Positions 44,909-53,889 of a stretch of DNA of 64,000 nt are shown piece after piece. Both the position numbers and the translations under genes were made by a program. Location: contig NZ_BDHH01000004.1 of the NCBI RefSeq assembly GCF_001748365.1, positions 64,346 through 128,345 on the forward strand. The letters are read 5' to 3'. How positions within the stretch are numbered: position 1 is the stretch's first letter; every line of letters begins with the position of its first letter. This stretch comes from Fusibacter sp. 3D3. Lineage in GTDB: Bacteria; Bacillota; Clostridia; Peptostreptococcales; Acidaminobacteraceae. Below the pieces are notes generated by a model. That model saw nothing but the letters and a program-made list of their open reading frames with translations. It searched no databases and had not been told where the DNA came from.

Positions 44909-46777
44909 ATGTTAAGAAGAAAAGTATTTACGGTAACACTTGCGATTATGCTATTACTGTCAACCATTGCGGTATATGCTGATACGGCACCTCAACTGGG
45001 GGATATTGAGGGAAGATGGTCTTTCAGCGTCATCAACAAGTGGGCAGAAAAAGGGATTATCAAACCAAACACAGATGGCACTTTCAGACCTAATGCGTTT
45101 TTGACATTTGAACAAGCCGTCAGCATCATGGATCAAATTTCTATGAGAGATTTAAAATATGCAAAAGGTATTTTACAAACCACCTCATACGGACAAGTGG
45201 AAGGCCAATTATCCAATGAATCACTCAGCATAGAATGGTTAGGTGTGCCTTATGCCGCACCACCTATTGACGAGCTCAGATGGTTAGCGCCACAGCCACC
45301 TGAAAAATGGAGTGGTGTGCTCGCAACAAAATCCTATAAAGAAAAAGCAATGCAACTCAGTGGCAAGGAGATTATAGGCAGTGAAGATTGCTTATATTTG
45401 AACCTATACCGGCCCAATACAGCTGAGACAGATTTGCCAGTCCTTGTATTTATCCATGGGGGTAACAATCAAACTGGGACCAGTCAAGATTTTAAAGGCG
45501 AAAAATTGGCTGTGGCTTCAAATAGTATTGTAGTCTCCATAGACTACAGATTGGCAGCACTTGGCTGGATTAATCTACCCGCTCTAAAAACAGGCGATCC
45601 ATTAACGGATTCAGGCAACTTTGGTTTATTAGATATCCACGAAGCCTTAACTTGGGTGAATGGCAATATTAAAGCCTTCGGAGGAAATCCCTACAACGTG
45701 ACCCTTTCTGGACAGTCTGCTGGTGGTCGTGACGTCATGGCTGCCTTGATTTCACCAATCTTCAAGGGCGATTTCCAGAAAGCTTTTGCAATTAGTGGGG
45801 GGATGACGGTTACAGATCCTGCTGTGGGCCAAGCAATCGATGCAAAAGCACTCACAACTTTAGTTGTAGAAGACGGTATTAAAGCGACGGCATCAGAAGC
45901 AATAGCTTGGTTAAACACAGATGCCCAAGCTGTAAAAAATTATCTAAGAAGTCTACCAGGAAAAAGAATCACAGGCTTGATGGACAACGCTGCAATTCGA
46001 ATGTCCGTATTTCCACATCTCTTTGCCGATGGCTATGTACTTCCAAAAGAAGGCTTCGCTGTACTCTCAACTGGAAATTACAACAAAGTCCCTACATTAC
46101 TCGGCAGCTGTGAAGATGAATTTTCAGTGTTTGCTGGAACTGATCCTATGTTTGTCGGTGCCCTTTTCGGTGGTACTTTGGCTACTGATGAGGTTTTGTT
46201 GCCTCAATACACTTTTGCGAGTACTTACGGCAGTATGTTGTACACCGGTTTCAACGCAGACCGTTCCGCTGAAATTATGGCAGATGTCCATGGTCAACCT
46301 GACGTATACGCTTATCGATTTGCATGGGGTAAAGATCAAGACGTGATTGGTTCAGGACTCGGAAGTCTTCTTGGCGCCTTCCATGGTGTTGATATGGACT
46401 TTTTAAAAGGCCGGTATGAATCTTTCGTCAGCAGTAATTATACAGTTGAAAATCTCCAAGGCAGAGATGCACTGGTCTCTGCTCTACACGCCTACCTAAA
46501 AAACTTCTTGTATACAGGCAATCCTAATGGCCCTGATCTTCCTGTTTGGACCGCATGGTCTAACGCTGAAAACGCTGGTAAACTCATGGTGCTTGACGCC
46601 GATAAAAAAGAAGCGAAACTTGGGATGACAGATGAGTATATCATTGAAAGTGAAGTCTTTAAAGCGATTGATGCAGATAAAACACTGCCCACAGGTCAGA
46701 AACAAAATATGATCGCTAACATGATGTCCGGTCGATTCTTCAGCACATCATTTGATGCACATTATAATGGTAAATAA
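44909..46777 (+). CDS. Secreted carboxylesterase type B with one SLH-like domain
   Basis: A 622-aa exported protein. Signal peptide (1-24, ending VYADT), then one S-layer-homology-like unit (FSVINKWAEKGIIKPNTDGT, PNAFLTFEQA; about 28-75), then a carboxylesterase of the p-nitrobenzyl esterase type: oxyanion FIHGGN (182-186), nucleophile S270 in LSGQSAGG, a Glu in LLGSCEDEF and a His in AFHGVD. The single SLH unit is less than the usual three, so cell-wall anchoring may need oligomerisation or be weak. Ribosome site GGGAGG. Natural substrate unknown. Confidence 0.88.
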   Translation: MLRRKVFTVTLAIMLLLSTIAVYADTAPQLGDIEGRWSFSVINKWAEKGIIKPNTDGTFRPNAFLTFEQAVSIMDQISMRDLKYAKGILQTTSYGQVEGQLSNESLSIEWLGVPYAAPPIDELRWLAPQPPEKWSGVLATKSYKEKAMQLSGKEIIGSEDCLYLNLYRPNTAETDLPVLVFIHGGNNQTGTSQDFKGEKLAVASNSIVVSIDYRLAALGWINLPALKTGDPLTDSGNFGLLDIHEALTWVNGNIKAFGGNPYNVTLSGQSAGGRDVMAALISPIFKGDFQKAFAISGGMTVTDPAVGQAIDAKALTTLVVEDGIKATASEAIAWLNTDAQAVKNYLRSLPGKRITGLMDNAAIRMSVFPHLFADGYVLPKEGFAVLSTGNYNKVPTLLGSCEDEFSVFAGTDPMFVGALFGGTLATDEVLLPQYTFASTYGSMLYTGFNADRSAEIMADVHGQPDVYAYRFAWGKDQDVIGSGLGSLLGAFHGVDMDFLKGRYESFVSSNYTVENLQGRDALVSALHAYLKNFLYTGNPNGPDLPVWTAWSNAENAGKLMVLDADKKEAKLGMTDEYIIESEVFKAIDADKTLPTGQKQNMIANMMSGRFFSTSFDAHYNGK

Positions 46778-46781
46778 ATAG

Positions 46782-46829
46782 ACACCCCCCTCATACGGAA
46801 ATATAATTTACGTTGAGGGGGGTGTTTTG
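46782..46829 (+). terminator. Terminator after the esterase gene
   Basis: ACACCCCCCTCA pairs with TGAGGGGGGTGT, followed by TTTTG. A strong GC stem in an AT-rich context. Confidence 0.85.
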
Positions 46830-46859
46830 TGTAAACACTATTTGTTCACAGCGAGGTCT

Positions 46860-47759
46860 TTAAAGCTCCAATAAAAATTCAATATCAATTTCAAAGAATT
46901 CATCCGTAAGACTTGCAGAAATTGCTCCACCCATTTTTGTAACCAGTCCCTTTGCAATAAATAATCCAAGTCCCGCGGCGTTTTGACTTCTTGATTGATC
47001 TGCTTTATAAAAGCGATCAAAAATTTGATCTACATCGATATGATCACCCTTGTTATAGCTGTTTTTAAATTTCAAAATAGCTTTATTGCCCACTCTGACA
47101 AGTCCAATTTCAATATGTTGTTCACCATATTGAAGCCCATTTTTAATCATATTCTGAATTACCCTTTTAACGGCTTCAACATTGCAAATGACGTTTAGCG
47201 GTTCATCCGTTATTTGAATATCAGGCTCAATATTTTTTTGTTTAAAGTCATCATAGAATGAAAATACCGTGTCACAGAATATTTTATTCATATTCTGTGG
47301 CACGACATCAAGCCTATAATGATCATTCTGTAATTTTGTGTAAGTAAACAACTCCTCTAACATCTCTTTAAGACTTCTTATACGCCCTTGGATTACAGCA
47401 GCGTAACGTTCCTTTTCTGTAGGTTCGTCTGATTCAATGAGCAACTGAAAATAACCATCAAGCGAAGTTAGGGGGGTTCTGATATCATGAGATAAATGGG
47501 TAATAATCTCCTTGAGGTTTGCATCTTTGATTTGATATGCTGTCCTCTGACTTTTCTCTTTTTCAAGGAGTGTATTGATTTGATTAATTAACGCCATTAT
47601 GCCAGCGTCATGCAGGTTTTGGGTAATCATCATATTGCTGCTGTTTTTAGTTAAAAACGCCATCTGATGACAGATGCTTTTAATCTGTCTCTTGTATGAA
47701 ATCAGCATTGCAATGCTAATGAATGCTACTATAACCGCCAAAATTGTCACGATCACCAT
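46860..47759 (-). CDS. Sensor histidine kinase, short intramembrane-sensing type
   Basis: A 299-aa kinase with one N-terminal membrane helix (4-22), almost no outside domain, a HisKA domain with H91 in HLSHDIRTPLTS, N box NMIKNGLQYG, and a G box GLGLFIAKGL. Small kinases of this type, encoded with an ABC transporter, sense cell-envelope stress or peptide antibiotics through the transporter. It is the last gene of the operon response regulator-ATPase-permease-kinase, 9 bp after the permease. Confidence 0.9.
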   Translation of the reverse strand: MVIVTILAVIVAFISIAMLISYKRQIKSICHQMAFLTKNSSNMMITQNLHDAGIMALINQINTLLEKEKSQRTAYQIKDANLKEIITHLSHDIRTPLTSLDGYFQLLIESDEPTEKERYAAVIQGRIRSLKEMLEELFTYTKLQNDHYRLDVVPQNMNKIFCDTVFSFYDDFKQKNIEPDIQITDEPLNVICNVEAVKRVIQNMIKNGLQYGEQHIEIGLVRVGNKAILKFKNSYNKGDHIDVDQIFDRFYKADQSRSQNAAGLGLFIAKGLVTKMGGAISASLTDEFFEIDIEFLLEL

Positions 47760-47768
47760 AAAAACCTC

Positions 47769-48599
47769 TTATAAAATATCCTTTTTTTTCATATCCAATA
47801 TACTGATTGCCATCGCTATTAGAATAATACTGCCACCTACTGTCCAGGCTTGCTGATAAGCAGAAAATTCATAAGGCAAAGGCAGTGCTACTCTGTTGTG
47901 AGTGATCAAAAGTGAAGAGAATGAAAAATGATTTATTGAAAATACCGTATCAAACCAATTTGTGATGATCTTTGTAAAGCCTATCGCAAGCAACGCACCA
48001 ATCCCCATACTGATCGCTTGATTTTTAATAAGGAGTGACATACACATGACGAGAATAGCAAATGCGGCATATAACAGCATCTGTGACAGAGTATAGATCA
48101 ACATGTCTGGCAGTGAATACATGGCAAAGTAGACATATCCAAAAAACAATTTGAAGCTTATTAAAGTCACCACAAAGGTTAAAATTACACTCATGCTGGA
48201 AAAAACAAAATTGGAGAAACACTTAGAAATTATCGTCCTATGTCTTATCGCTGACTGCCCTGCAATATTCTTAATAAAGCCAGTACTATTCTCTAATCCC
48301 GTAAAAAGCACTGAGAACAAAACAACAAAGAAAGAAAGAAAATAACCTATAGATTGTTGCAAAAGGTGAGAAAACATGAAAAATGTATCTACGACTTCGT
48401 CTCCTGAATCTAATGTCACTAAAGGAAACCGTTCGAAAAACATCTCTGAATCCGTTTCAAGGACACTGAGTAAATAGATATAATCACGGTGCTGTGTACG
48501 GACGCTTACTGCTATAAAAATTCCAATAATGATGAATATGATCCATGTAAATCTACTTTTGACCATTCTGTATAAGTCCATTTTAATAACATTAATCAT
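47769..48599 (-). CDS. ABC-2 type permease, lantibiotic/bacitracin-resistance type
   Basis: A 276-aa membrane protein with six predicted helices and a long outside loop between the first two, as in BcrB, SpaE/G or LanE/G immunity permeases. Its start lies 1 bp after the ATPase gene. With that ATPase it probably removes or resists a membrane-active peptide. No lantibiotic structural gene is near, so immunity to self-made peptide is unlikely. Confidence 0.82.
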   Translation of the reverse strand: MINVIKMDLYRMVKSRFTWIIFIIIGIFIAVSVRTQHRDYIYLLSVLETDSEMFFERFPLVTLDSGDEVVDTFFMFSHLLQQSIGYFLSFFVVLFSVLFTGLENSTGFIKNIAGQSAIRHRTIISKCFSNFVFSSMSVILTFVVTLISFKLFFGYVYFAMYSLPDMLIYTLSQMLLYAAFAILVMCMSLLIKNQAISMGIGALLAIGFTKIITNWFDTVFSINHFSFSSLLITHNRVALPLPYEFSAYQQAWTVGGSIILIAMAISILDMKKKDIL

Positions 48600-48600
48600 T

Positions 48601-49506
48601 CTATGCCTCCCTTGTGAGATTTAAAAAGAATTCTTCAAGTGCTTCACTGACAACGGTTATAGAACTTAACTTTATTTTGTTCTCCGCAAATGTCATGGCT
48701 ATTTCACCCGTTTCTTCAAGTCTTTCATAGATGTGGATTGTATTTTTCCCGATCATCTTATATTCGGTGAATCCCATTCTATCTAAAATAACACATGCCT
48801 TTTCAGACTGTTCCAATTTGATCTCAATATGCGCGCAACATTTTCCGAGAAGCTCTTCCCTTGTCAATTGTTCAATTAAAACGCCTTTATGGATGATGCC
48901 ATAATGTGTTGCAATCTTTGAAAGTTCGTCGAGAATATGACTTGATACTATAATCGTTATATTGCGTTCTTTATTCAGTTTAAGGATCATCTCGCGCATT
49001 TCAACAATGCCCTGTGGATCAAGACCATTTATAGGTTCATCTAAGACAAGAAGATCTGGTTCTCCAACAAGCGCCATAGCAATTCCAAGTCTTTGCTTCA
49101 TTCCAAAAGAATAATTTTGAACTTTTTTCGTCCCGACATCCGCAAGTCCAACCGTTTTTAATAGATCAAAAATATAATGCGTTTTGTTGATGCCCATGCA
49201 CAAGCATTTTAGCTTGAGATTGTCATATGCTGATAATGTTGGATAGAGCCCTGGTTCTTCTATAAGAGTCCCTATCCTTGAAAACATTTTCTTCGTCTCG
49301 CTGTCACTGTACCCAAACAAAGAGATCTCTCCACTTGTTGGAAAAGTAAGCCCGCTTATCATTTTCATAAAAGTTGTTTTTCCTGCTCCGTTTCTGCCTA
49401 TAAAGCCATAAATTTCGCCTTGCTTAATGTTCATGCTGACATTATTCACTGCTTTGTAATCTTTAAATTGCTTCGTAAGGCAGTTTGTACTCAATAAATA
49501 GGTCAT
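48601..49506 (-). CDS. ABC ATPase, BcrA/SpaF type
   Basis: A 301-aa ATPase with Walker A GRNGAGKTTFMKM, signature YSFGMKQRLGIAMAL, Walker B LLVLDEPINGLDPQG and a C-terminal domain of about 90 residues typical of peptide-antibiotic exporters. The E-loop has a Glu (LIEEPGLYPTLSAYDN), as in lantibiotic immunity ATPases. ATG 49506 follows AAAGGAGG; the longer frame to 49572 has no ribosome site. Confidence 0.9.
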   Translation of the reverse strand: MTYLLSTNCLTKQFKDYKAVNNVSMNIKQGEIYGFIGRNGAGKTTFMKMISGLTFPTSGEISLFGYSDSETKKMFSRIGTLIEEPGLYPTLSAYDNLKLKCLCMGINKTHYIFDLLKTVGLADVGTKKVQNYSFGMKQRLGIAMALVGEPDLLVLDEPINGLDPQGIVEMREMILKLNKERNITIIVSSHILDELSKIATHYGIIHKGVLIEQLTREELLGKCCAHIEIKLEQSEKACVILDRMGFTEYKMIGKNTIHIYERLEETGEIAMTFAENKIKLSSITVVSEALEEFFLNLTREA

Positions 49507-49598
49507 CTCGACGCCTCCTTTTGTGCTTAACTCACTTATGAGTATACAGATTAAGTACAAAAATATCGCCAATAAAAGTTAAAGAAATCATAAAGATG

Positions 49599-50270
49599 TC
49601 ATTTAGAAAGTTTAAAACCTATTCCCCATACGGTTTCAATATACTCATCACGAGATACTTTTTTGAATTTTTGCCTCATATTACTGATGTGCACATTAAT
49701 TGTTTTATCTTCACCAACATAGTATTCATCCCAAGCATATTGATATATATCTTGTTTGCTGAAAACCTTATTCGGATAGTTCATCAAGAGTTCAAGAATT
49801 TTAAATTCTTGCCTTGTAAGGCTTATATCGCATCCCTTTAAAGCGACCTGATACGTGACACAATTGAGTGATAAACCCTTGTGTGTATAGAGTGTATCCA
49901 CAGGCCTTTTGCTTTTTCTTCTCAATTGAACTGCAATCCTTGCAAGTAATTCTTTTATTTCAAATGGCTTCGTGACATAATCTTCCGCACCTGCTGAAAG
50001 CAAGTCCACTTTACGATCCAATTCATCATTTGCTGAAATTATAATCACCGAGGTTTCCTCTATTGACTTAATTTTCTGAATAACCTGATCCCCAGTCATT
50101 CCCGGCAACATTAAATCCAGTAAAATGAGATCAAAATATTGCTGTTCCATTCTTAAAAGTGCTTCAGTCCCCGAAAAAGCCTGTATACACGAATATTGGT
50201 TTTTAGTAAGTGCCTCTGCAATCATGTTGTTTATATTCAAGTCATCTTCTACAATTAAAATTACAGCCAT
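49599..50270 (-). CDS. OmpR-family response regulator
   Basis: A 223-aa regulator. Receiver with EDD acidic pocket, phospho-acceptor D52 (LLDLMLPG), and Lys in VTKPFEIKELL. C-terminal winged helix with LTRQEFKILELLMNYP and VHISNMRQKFKK. ATG 50270 follows AAAGGAAA. It is transcribed with the ABC genes and kinase below and presumably activates that operon when the kinase is stimulated. Confidence 0.93.
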   Translation of the reverse strand: MAVILIVEDDLNINNMIAEALTKNQYSCIQAFSGTEALLRMEQQYFDLILLDLMLPGMTGDQVIQKIKSIEETSVIIISANDELDRKVDLLSAGAEDYVTKPFEIKELLARIAVQLRRKSKRPVDTLYTHKGLSLNCVTYQVALKGCDISLTRQEFKILELLMNYPNKVFSKQDIYQYAWDEYYVGEDKTINVHISNMRQKFKKVSRDEYIETVWGIGFKLSK

Positions 50271-50354
50271 ATTGTTTCCTTTCAAAAATTAAGTGCTTCT
50301 GTTTATTTTACCAAATTTTTTTAATATTGTAATGACTCGATTTTTTTTATCTCT

Positions 50355-50390
50355 AAAAAAGCCTAGGTTGTCAAAATGCAACCTAAGCTC
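50355..50390 (-). terminator. Terminator downstream of the YoaP-like pseudogene
   Basis: On the minus strand AGCTTAGGTTG pairs with CAACCTAGGCT (one mismatch), followed by TTTTTT. Probably ends the que operon read-through as well. Confidence 0.75.
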
Positions 50391-50395
50391 TAAAT

Positions 50396-50705
50396 CTATT
50401 TAGCATATTGCTCTAAGTACATCACAAGCTTTTTCTCTGTAAGCACCTCATTTGTTATAAAGTCTCCATTGATAAATACCGTGTATATCGTACATGGCGT
50501 CGGTGCATTTTGTGCCTCTTCCACGGTTTCAAGCTTAGTGATGCGATATGGCGTTCTGCTGGCATATACTCTATAAAGACTTTACCTCTTTCTGCAAGCT
50601 TTACAAAGACCATCCCATCTTTAAACCGTTCTTTTAACCACTGCTTTTTACTACCCACACAGTTTTCACCTTTTTTCTCTGAAATAGCACAACAGATGTA
50701 TTAGA
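50396..50705 (-). pseudogene. GNAT-YoaP acetyltransferase gene with its middle deleted
   Basis: The N-terminal part reads ICCAISEKKGENCVGSKKQW, then LKERFKDGMVFVKL and RGKVFIEYMPAE, the start of the GNAT-YoaP family. The C-terminal YoaP part then follows in another frame: KLETVEEAQNAPTPCTIYTV, FINGDFITNEVLTEKK, ending MYLEQYAK at 50396. About 150-170 residues between are missing; the join lies near 50540-50550. A stop codon also precedes ICCAIS, and no start is evident. Full-length relatives have about 250 residues. Non-functional. Confidence 0.8.
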
Positions 50706-50733
50706 TTAAATCAATGTCTTCCAAAACCTTGTT

Positions 50734-51399
50734 TTATAAATAATTTGCCTCAAATTCACGATACCCTTTATTTCTGAGTTCACACGAAGGACAAGCGCCG
50801 CACCCCTCCCCAATGATCCCGTTATAACAGGTGAGGGTTTCATTTTTAATGGTCTCCAGGACGCCTAAATCGTAGGCCATTTTCCAGGTCTGCGCTTTAT
50901 CAAGCCACATAAGCGGTGTATGAATGACGAATGGATAGTCCATCGCAAGATTTAAAGTCACATGCGTTGATTTTATAAAGACATCTCTACAATCTGGGTA
51001 TCCACTAAAATCACTCTGAGAAACACCCGTTATAATATGATGAATATCCCTTTGCTTTGCAAATACAGCCGCAAATGTTAAAAATATAAGATTTCTGCCA
51101 TCGACAAACGAATTTGGCAGTTCGCCCTCCGGCTTTTCTTTACAGACCTCAATATCGCGTCTTGTCAAAGAATTGGGTGCCAATTGGTTTAATAAAGACA
51201 TATCCAAGACGTGAAACTCTACATTATTATTTTTACATATTTTTTCAGCACAAGTCAATTCAAATATATGTTTTTGACCGTAATCAAAAGATATGGCAAT
51301 AACCTCATCATACGCCTTTAAAGCCCAAAATAAACAAGTGGTACTATCTTGACCCCCACTAAAAACAACAACTGCCTTACGCTTTAATTTTTCATTCAT
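50734..51399 (-). CDS. queC: 7-cyano-7-deazaguanine synthase (QueC)
   Basis: A 221-aa enzyme making preQ0 from 7-carboxy-7-deazaguanine with ATP and ammonia. P-loop SGGQDST (14-20), [13 protein letters not shown], and a C-terminal zinc site [15 protein letters not shown] 51399 follows GAGGAGG; the upstream extension has no ribosome site. Last intact gene of the preQ1-riboswitch operon. Confidence 0.96.
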   Translation of the reverse strand: MNEKLKRKAVVVFSGGQDSTTCLFWALKAYDEVIAISFDYGQKHIFELTCAEKICKNNNVEFHVLDMSLLNQLAPNSLTRRDIEVCKEKPEGELPNSFVDGRNLIFLTFAAVFAKQRDIHHIITGVSQSDFSGYPDCRDVFIKSTHVTLNLAMDYPFVIHTPLMWLDKAQTWKMAYDLGVLETIKNETLTCYNGIIGEGCGACPSCELRNKGYREFEANYL

Positions 51400-51431
51400 G
51401 TTTGCCTCCTCGTCTTTATAACAGCCCACGT

Positions 51432-52013
51432 TTACAATAGCCCGATGATCTGATTGGCCAAATAAGGTTCCGATTTAAAACGGCCTCTAAAAGTTTTGGT
51501 TATGGTTTTTGCCCCTGGCTTTCTGATTCCACGTGTGGTCATGCAGCTGTGCTCGCCCTCAATGATCACAGCCACATCTTCACTCTCACTGATTAATTGA
51601 ATGATCTCAGCAATATCTTTTCCAATGCGTTCTTGGAGCTGTAAACGTTTTCCAACTAAATCTGCCACTCTTGTGATTTTACTAAGTCCAATGACTTTTT
51701 GCTTTGGCATATAGGCCACGGCAACTTTCATATTATACATTAAGGCAAAGTGATGCTCACAATATGAAAATATTTCGATATCTTTCATGAGAACAAAATC
51801 GTCTGTGCCTGCTTCATAATACGTTTCATCTTCAAACGTGACGTCATAGAGCTTGGCAATCTCCGCATTTGAATACGCTATCCCAGCAAAGTTCTCCATG
51901 CACATCTTTGCAAATCGCTCGGGGGTATCCACAAGACCTTCGCGATCAGGATTTTCACCAAGTGCCTCTAAAATTTCTTTAAAGGCACTTTCTAGTCTTT
52001 TTTGATCGATCAT
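51432..52013 (-). CDS. folE: GTP cyclohydrolase I (FolE)
   Basis: A 193-aa enzyme converting GTP to dihydroneopterin triphosphate, the first step to preQ0 as well as folate. Zinc motif [24 protein letters not shown], and [10 protein letters not shown] with the third zinc ligand. ATG 52013 is preceded by AAAGAGG and begins 1 nt after the queE stop. Its placement among queC/D/E shows a dedicated role in deazapurine synthesis. Confidence 0.96.
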   Translation of the reverse strand: MIDQKRLESAFKEILEALGENPDREGLVDTPERFAKMCMENFAGIAYSNAEIAKLYDVTFEDETYYEAGTDDFVLMKDIEIFSYCEHHFALMYNMKVAVAYMPKQKVIGLSKITRVADLVGKRLQLQERIGKDIAEIIQLISESEDVAVIIEGEHSCMTTRGIRKPGAKTITKTFRGRFKSEPYLANQIIGLL

Positions 52014-52014
52014 A

Positions 52015-52683
52015 TCAAACACCTCTTTCATCCGGATTCCAGATGATTTTGTGGAGCTGTAACTGCACACGCACGCCATTTAATTGCTTCGCCTTCATAA
52101 AATCGACGATCTGCAGGGGCTCTATCTTGCCATATACAGGGCTCAATAGAATGTGGCACCTATCTATCAATTCATAATCACGTACGATTTCAGCCACTTG
52201 CTCAAGCTCTTTTGGACTACTGATAACAAATTTCAAAACATCATCTTTGGTGAGCGCAGTAAAATTCGCTAAATACATGTGCGCTTCCATCTGGCTGCCC
52301 TCTAACTTGTAGTCCATCGTAAAGGCAATGCGCTTATAACCTTGCGCCTTAAACAGGGCTAAATCAATACTCCCATTCGTTTCAATTTCAACTTCTATTT
52401 GCTCATCCTGATCTAAAAAAGACAGCAGGTCTTTTATCCCCTTTTGAAGCAAAGGCTCACCGCCTGTTAGTGTGACATTTTTAATTCCCGCCGCTTTGAT
52501 CTTTTTATAAATCTGCGCCTTCGTCTGCCACTCGAAATCGACATCGGCAGCATTTGCCCACTTCGTATCACAATAACTACAATTGAGATTGCATCCTGCA
52601 AATCGTATAAAATAAGCCAGTTCGCCAGCTTTCAGGCCCTCTCCATTGATACTGCTAAAGGATTCTACCACCTGATACTTCAT
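52015..52683 (-). CDS. queE: 7-carboxy-7-deazaguanine synthase (QueE), radical SAM
   Basis: A 222-aa enzyme converting carboxy-tetrahydropterin to carboxy-deazaguanine. The cluster motif is C31-x3-C35-x2-C38 ([12 protein letters not shown]), preceded by [18 protein letters not shown], and followed by [12 protein letters not shown]. It overlaps queD by 4 bp. Confidence 0.95.
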   Translation of the reverse strand: MKYQVVESFSSINGEGLKAGELAYFIRFAGCNLNCSYCDTKWANAADVDFEWQTKAQIYKKIKAAGIKNVTLTGGEPLLQKGIKDLLSFLDQDEQIEVEIETNGSIDLALFKAQGYKRIAFTMDYKLEGSQMEAHMYLANFTALTKDDVLKFVISSPKELEQVAEIVRDYELIDRCHILLSPVYGKIEPLQIVDFMKAKQLNGVRVQLQLHKIIWNPDERGV

Positions 52684-53108
52684 AAGGTCACCCCTTCAAA
52701 ACTTGCACAGTTCGTAGGCGTCTCATAGACTTCAATGCTCTTCACGCTGTAACCTCTACGGGTCATTTGATCATAAAAATGCGCACTAAAAGATTCTGCC
52801 GTGGGCCTAAACATCACTTCGATAACCCTGAAGTCATCCTCTATTAAACACGCTAAAGTCTTTGCCTTCATACTCCCCTTTTCAATAATGAGCGCATGGT
52901 CAAAGTAATCCACTTCTATTTTCAAATCCCGCTTAAGATCTCCAAAATCAACGATCATACCGCGTAATATACCTTCTTCAACTAATTTTTCAGAATAAAT
53001 TTCAGCGACAACACGCCATCTGTGACCATGAATATTGGCACATTTGCCTTGATAATCTTTTAAAAAATGAGCGCTGTCAAAACTATGTTCACATTTAAGA
53101 AAGTACAT
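52680..53108 (-). CDS. queD: 6-carboxytetrahydropterin synthase (QueD)
   Basis: A 142-aa homologue of PTPS. Zinc ligands H14 (FDSAHF), H27 and H29 (IHGHRW); catalytic Cys23; DFGDLK; and a C-terminal ETPTNCASFE. ATG 53108 follows GAGAGGGGG. It overlaps the activase gene by 14 bp, which ties the activase/dehydratase pair to the que genes by translational coupling. Confidence 0.95.
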   Translation of the reverse strand: MYFLKCEHSFDSAHFLKDYQGKCANIHGHRWRVVAEIYSEKLVEEGILRGMIVDFGDLKRDLKIEVDYFDHALIIEKGSMKAKTLACLIEDDFRVIEVMFRPTAESFSAHFYDQMTRRGYSVKSIEVYETPTNCASFEGVTL

Positions 53109-53889
53109 AAGTTGCCCCCTCTCTACTTTTCTGCCTCTTTTTATGCGCCAAAACACAACACCCGATCGCACCGTTAAATTGAGGCTCTTTCAGACAAATG
53201 ACATTCTGATAATCCTGTTTTAAATACGAGATCAAGGCTTTATTATAGGCAACGCCGCCTGCCACAAGCAATCGATTGCCTTTGAATTTAGTGAGCATGG
53301 GTTTAAGTCTTTTATAAAGTGAATAATTTACCCCAGCACAAAGGTGCTCTAAGCGGATGCCTTCTGCAATTTTCCCGATGAGCTCAGACTCTGTAAAGAC
53401 AGCACAAGTTGAGTTTAGTGCTACTGGGTTCTCCGCATAAGTGGATAGTCTATCCATATCCACTTCAAGAATCTGGGCCATGTTCTCTAAATATCTGCCA
53501 CATGAAGCCGCACATTTATCATTAAGGGCCATGTCCATCATTTTGCCCTTTTCAACTTGCATAATTTTGATATCCTGTCCACCGACATCCACTAATATAA
53601 AGTCTCTGAGATTAGATTGATAAACGGCACCTTGAACATGAGCTTTCACTTCATTGACTACTGTGAAACTTTCTAGATCAACATTATTTCTACCATATCC
53701 CGTCGATATGGCAGCATCAAACTTACCCAGTTTCAACTTTTCAAAATCCACAACAATCTTATCTTTATACGCGCAATAATCTCTGTAAAATTGCATCGTA
53801 CTGATCTTCTTCTTTTCGATAATAAAGCCCTCTTCCATAACGACAAGCTTCACTTCACGGCTTCCAAGGTCTATTCCTAGTATTTTCAT
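53095..53889 (-). CDS. HgdC/BadF-type ATP-dependent activator (acyl-CoA dehydratase activase family)
   Basis: A 264-aa ASKHA-fold ATPase. GIDLGSREVKLVV (phosphate 1), LVDVGGQDIKIMQ (phosphate 2), and the cluster cysteines C126 (NDKCAAS) and C162 (NSTCAVFTESE) that bind a [4Fe-4S] between two subunits. An extra Cys130 replaces Thr in the usual CAAGTGRF motif. Such activators use ATP hydrolysis to inject one very low-potential electron into a partner protein. The partner here is encoded immediately upstream (overlap 4 bp). The operon is controlled by a preQ1 riboswitch, which points to a reaction in queuosine or preQ1 metabolism rather than amino acid fermentation. Confidence 0.85.
   Translation of the reverse strand: MKILGIDLGSREVKLVVMEEGFIIEKKKISTMQFYRDYCAYKDKIVVDFEKLKLGKFDAAISTGYGRNNVDLESFTVVNEVKAHVQGAVYQSNLRDFILVDVGGQDIKIMQVEKGKMMDMALNDKCAASCGRYLENMAQILEVDMDRLSTYAENPVALNSTCAVFTESELIGKIAEGIRLEHLCAGVNYSLYKRLKPMLTKFKGNRLLVAGGVAYNKALISYLKQDYQNVICLKEPQFNGAIGCCVLAHKKRQKSREGATYVLS

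Noticed and set aside
44740-44967. A 75-codon minus-strand frame opposite the esterase leader
   Set aside because: No ribosome site, overlaps the esterase start and the terminator hairpin; no recognisable protein features.
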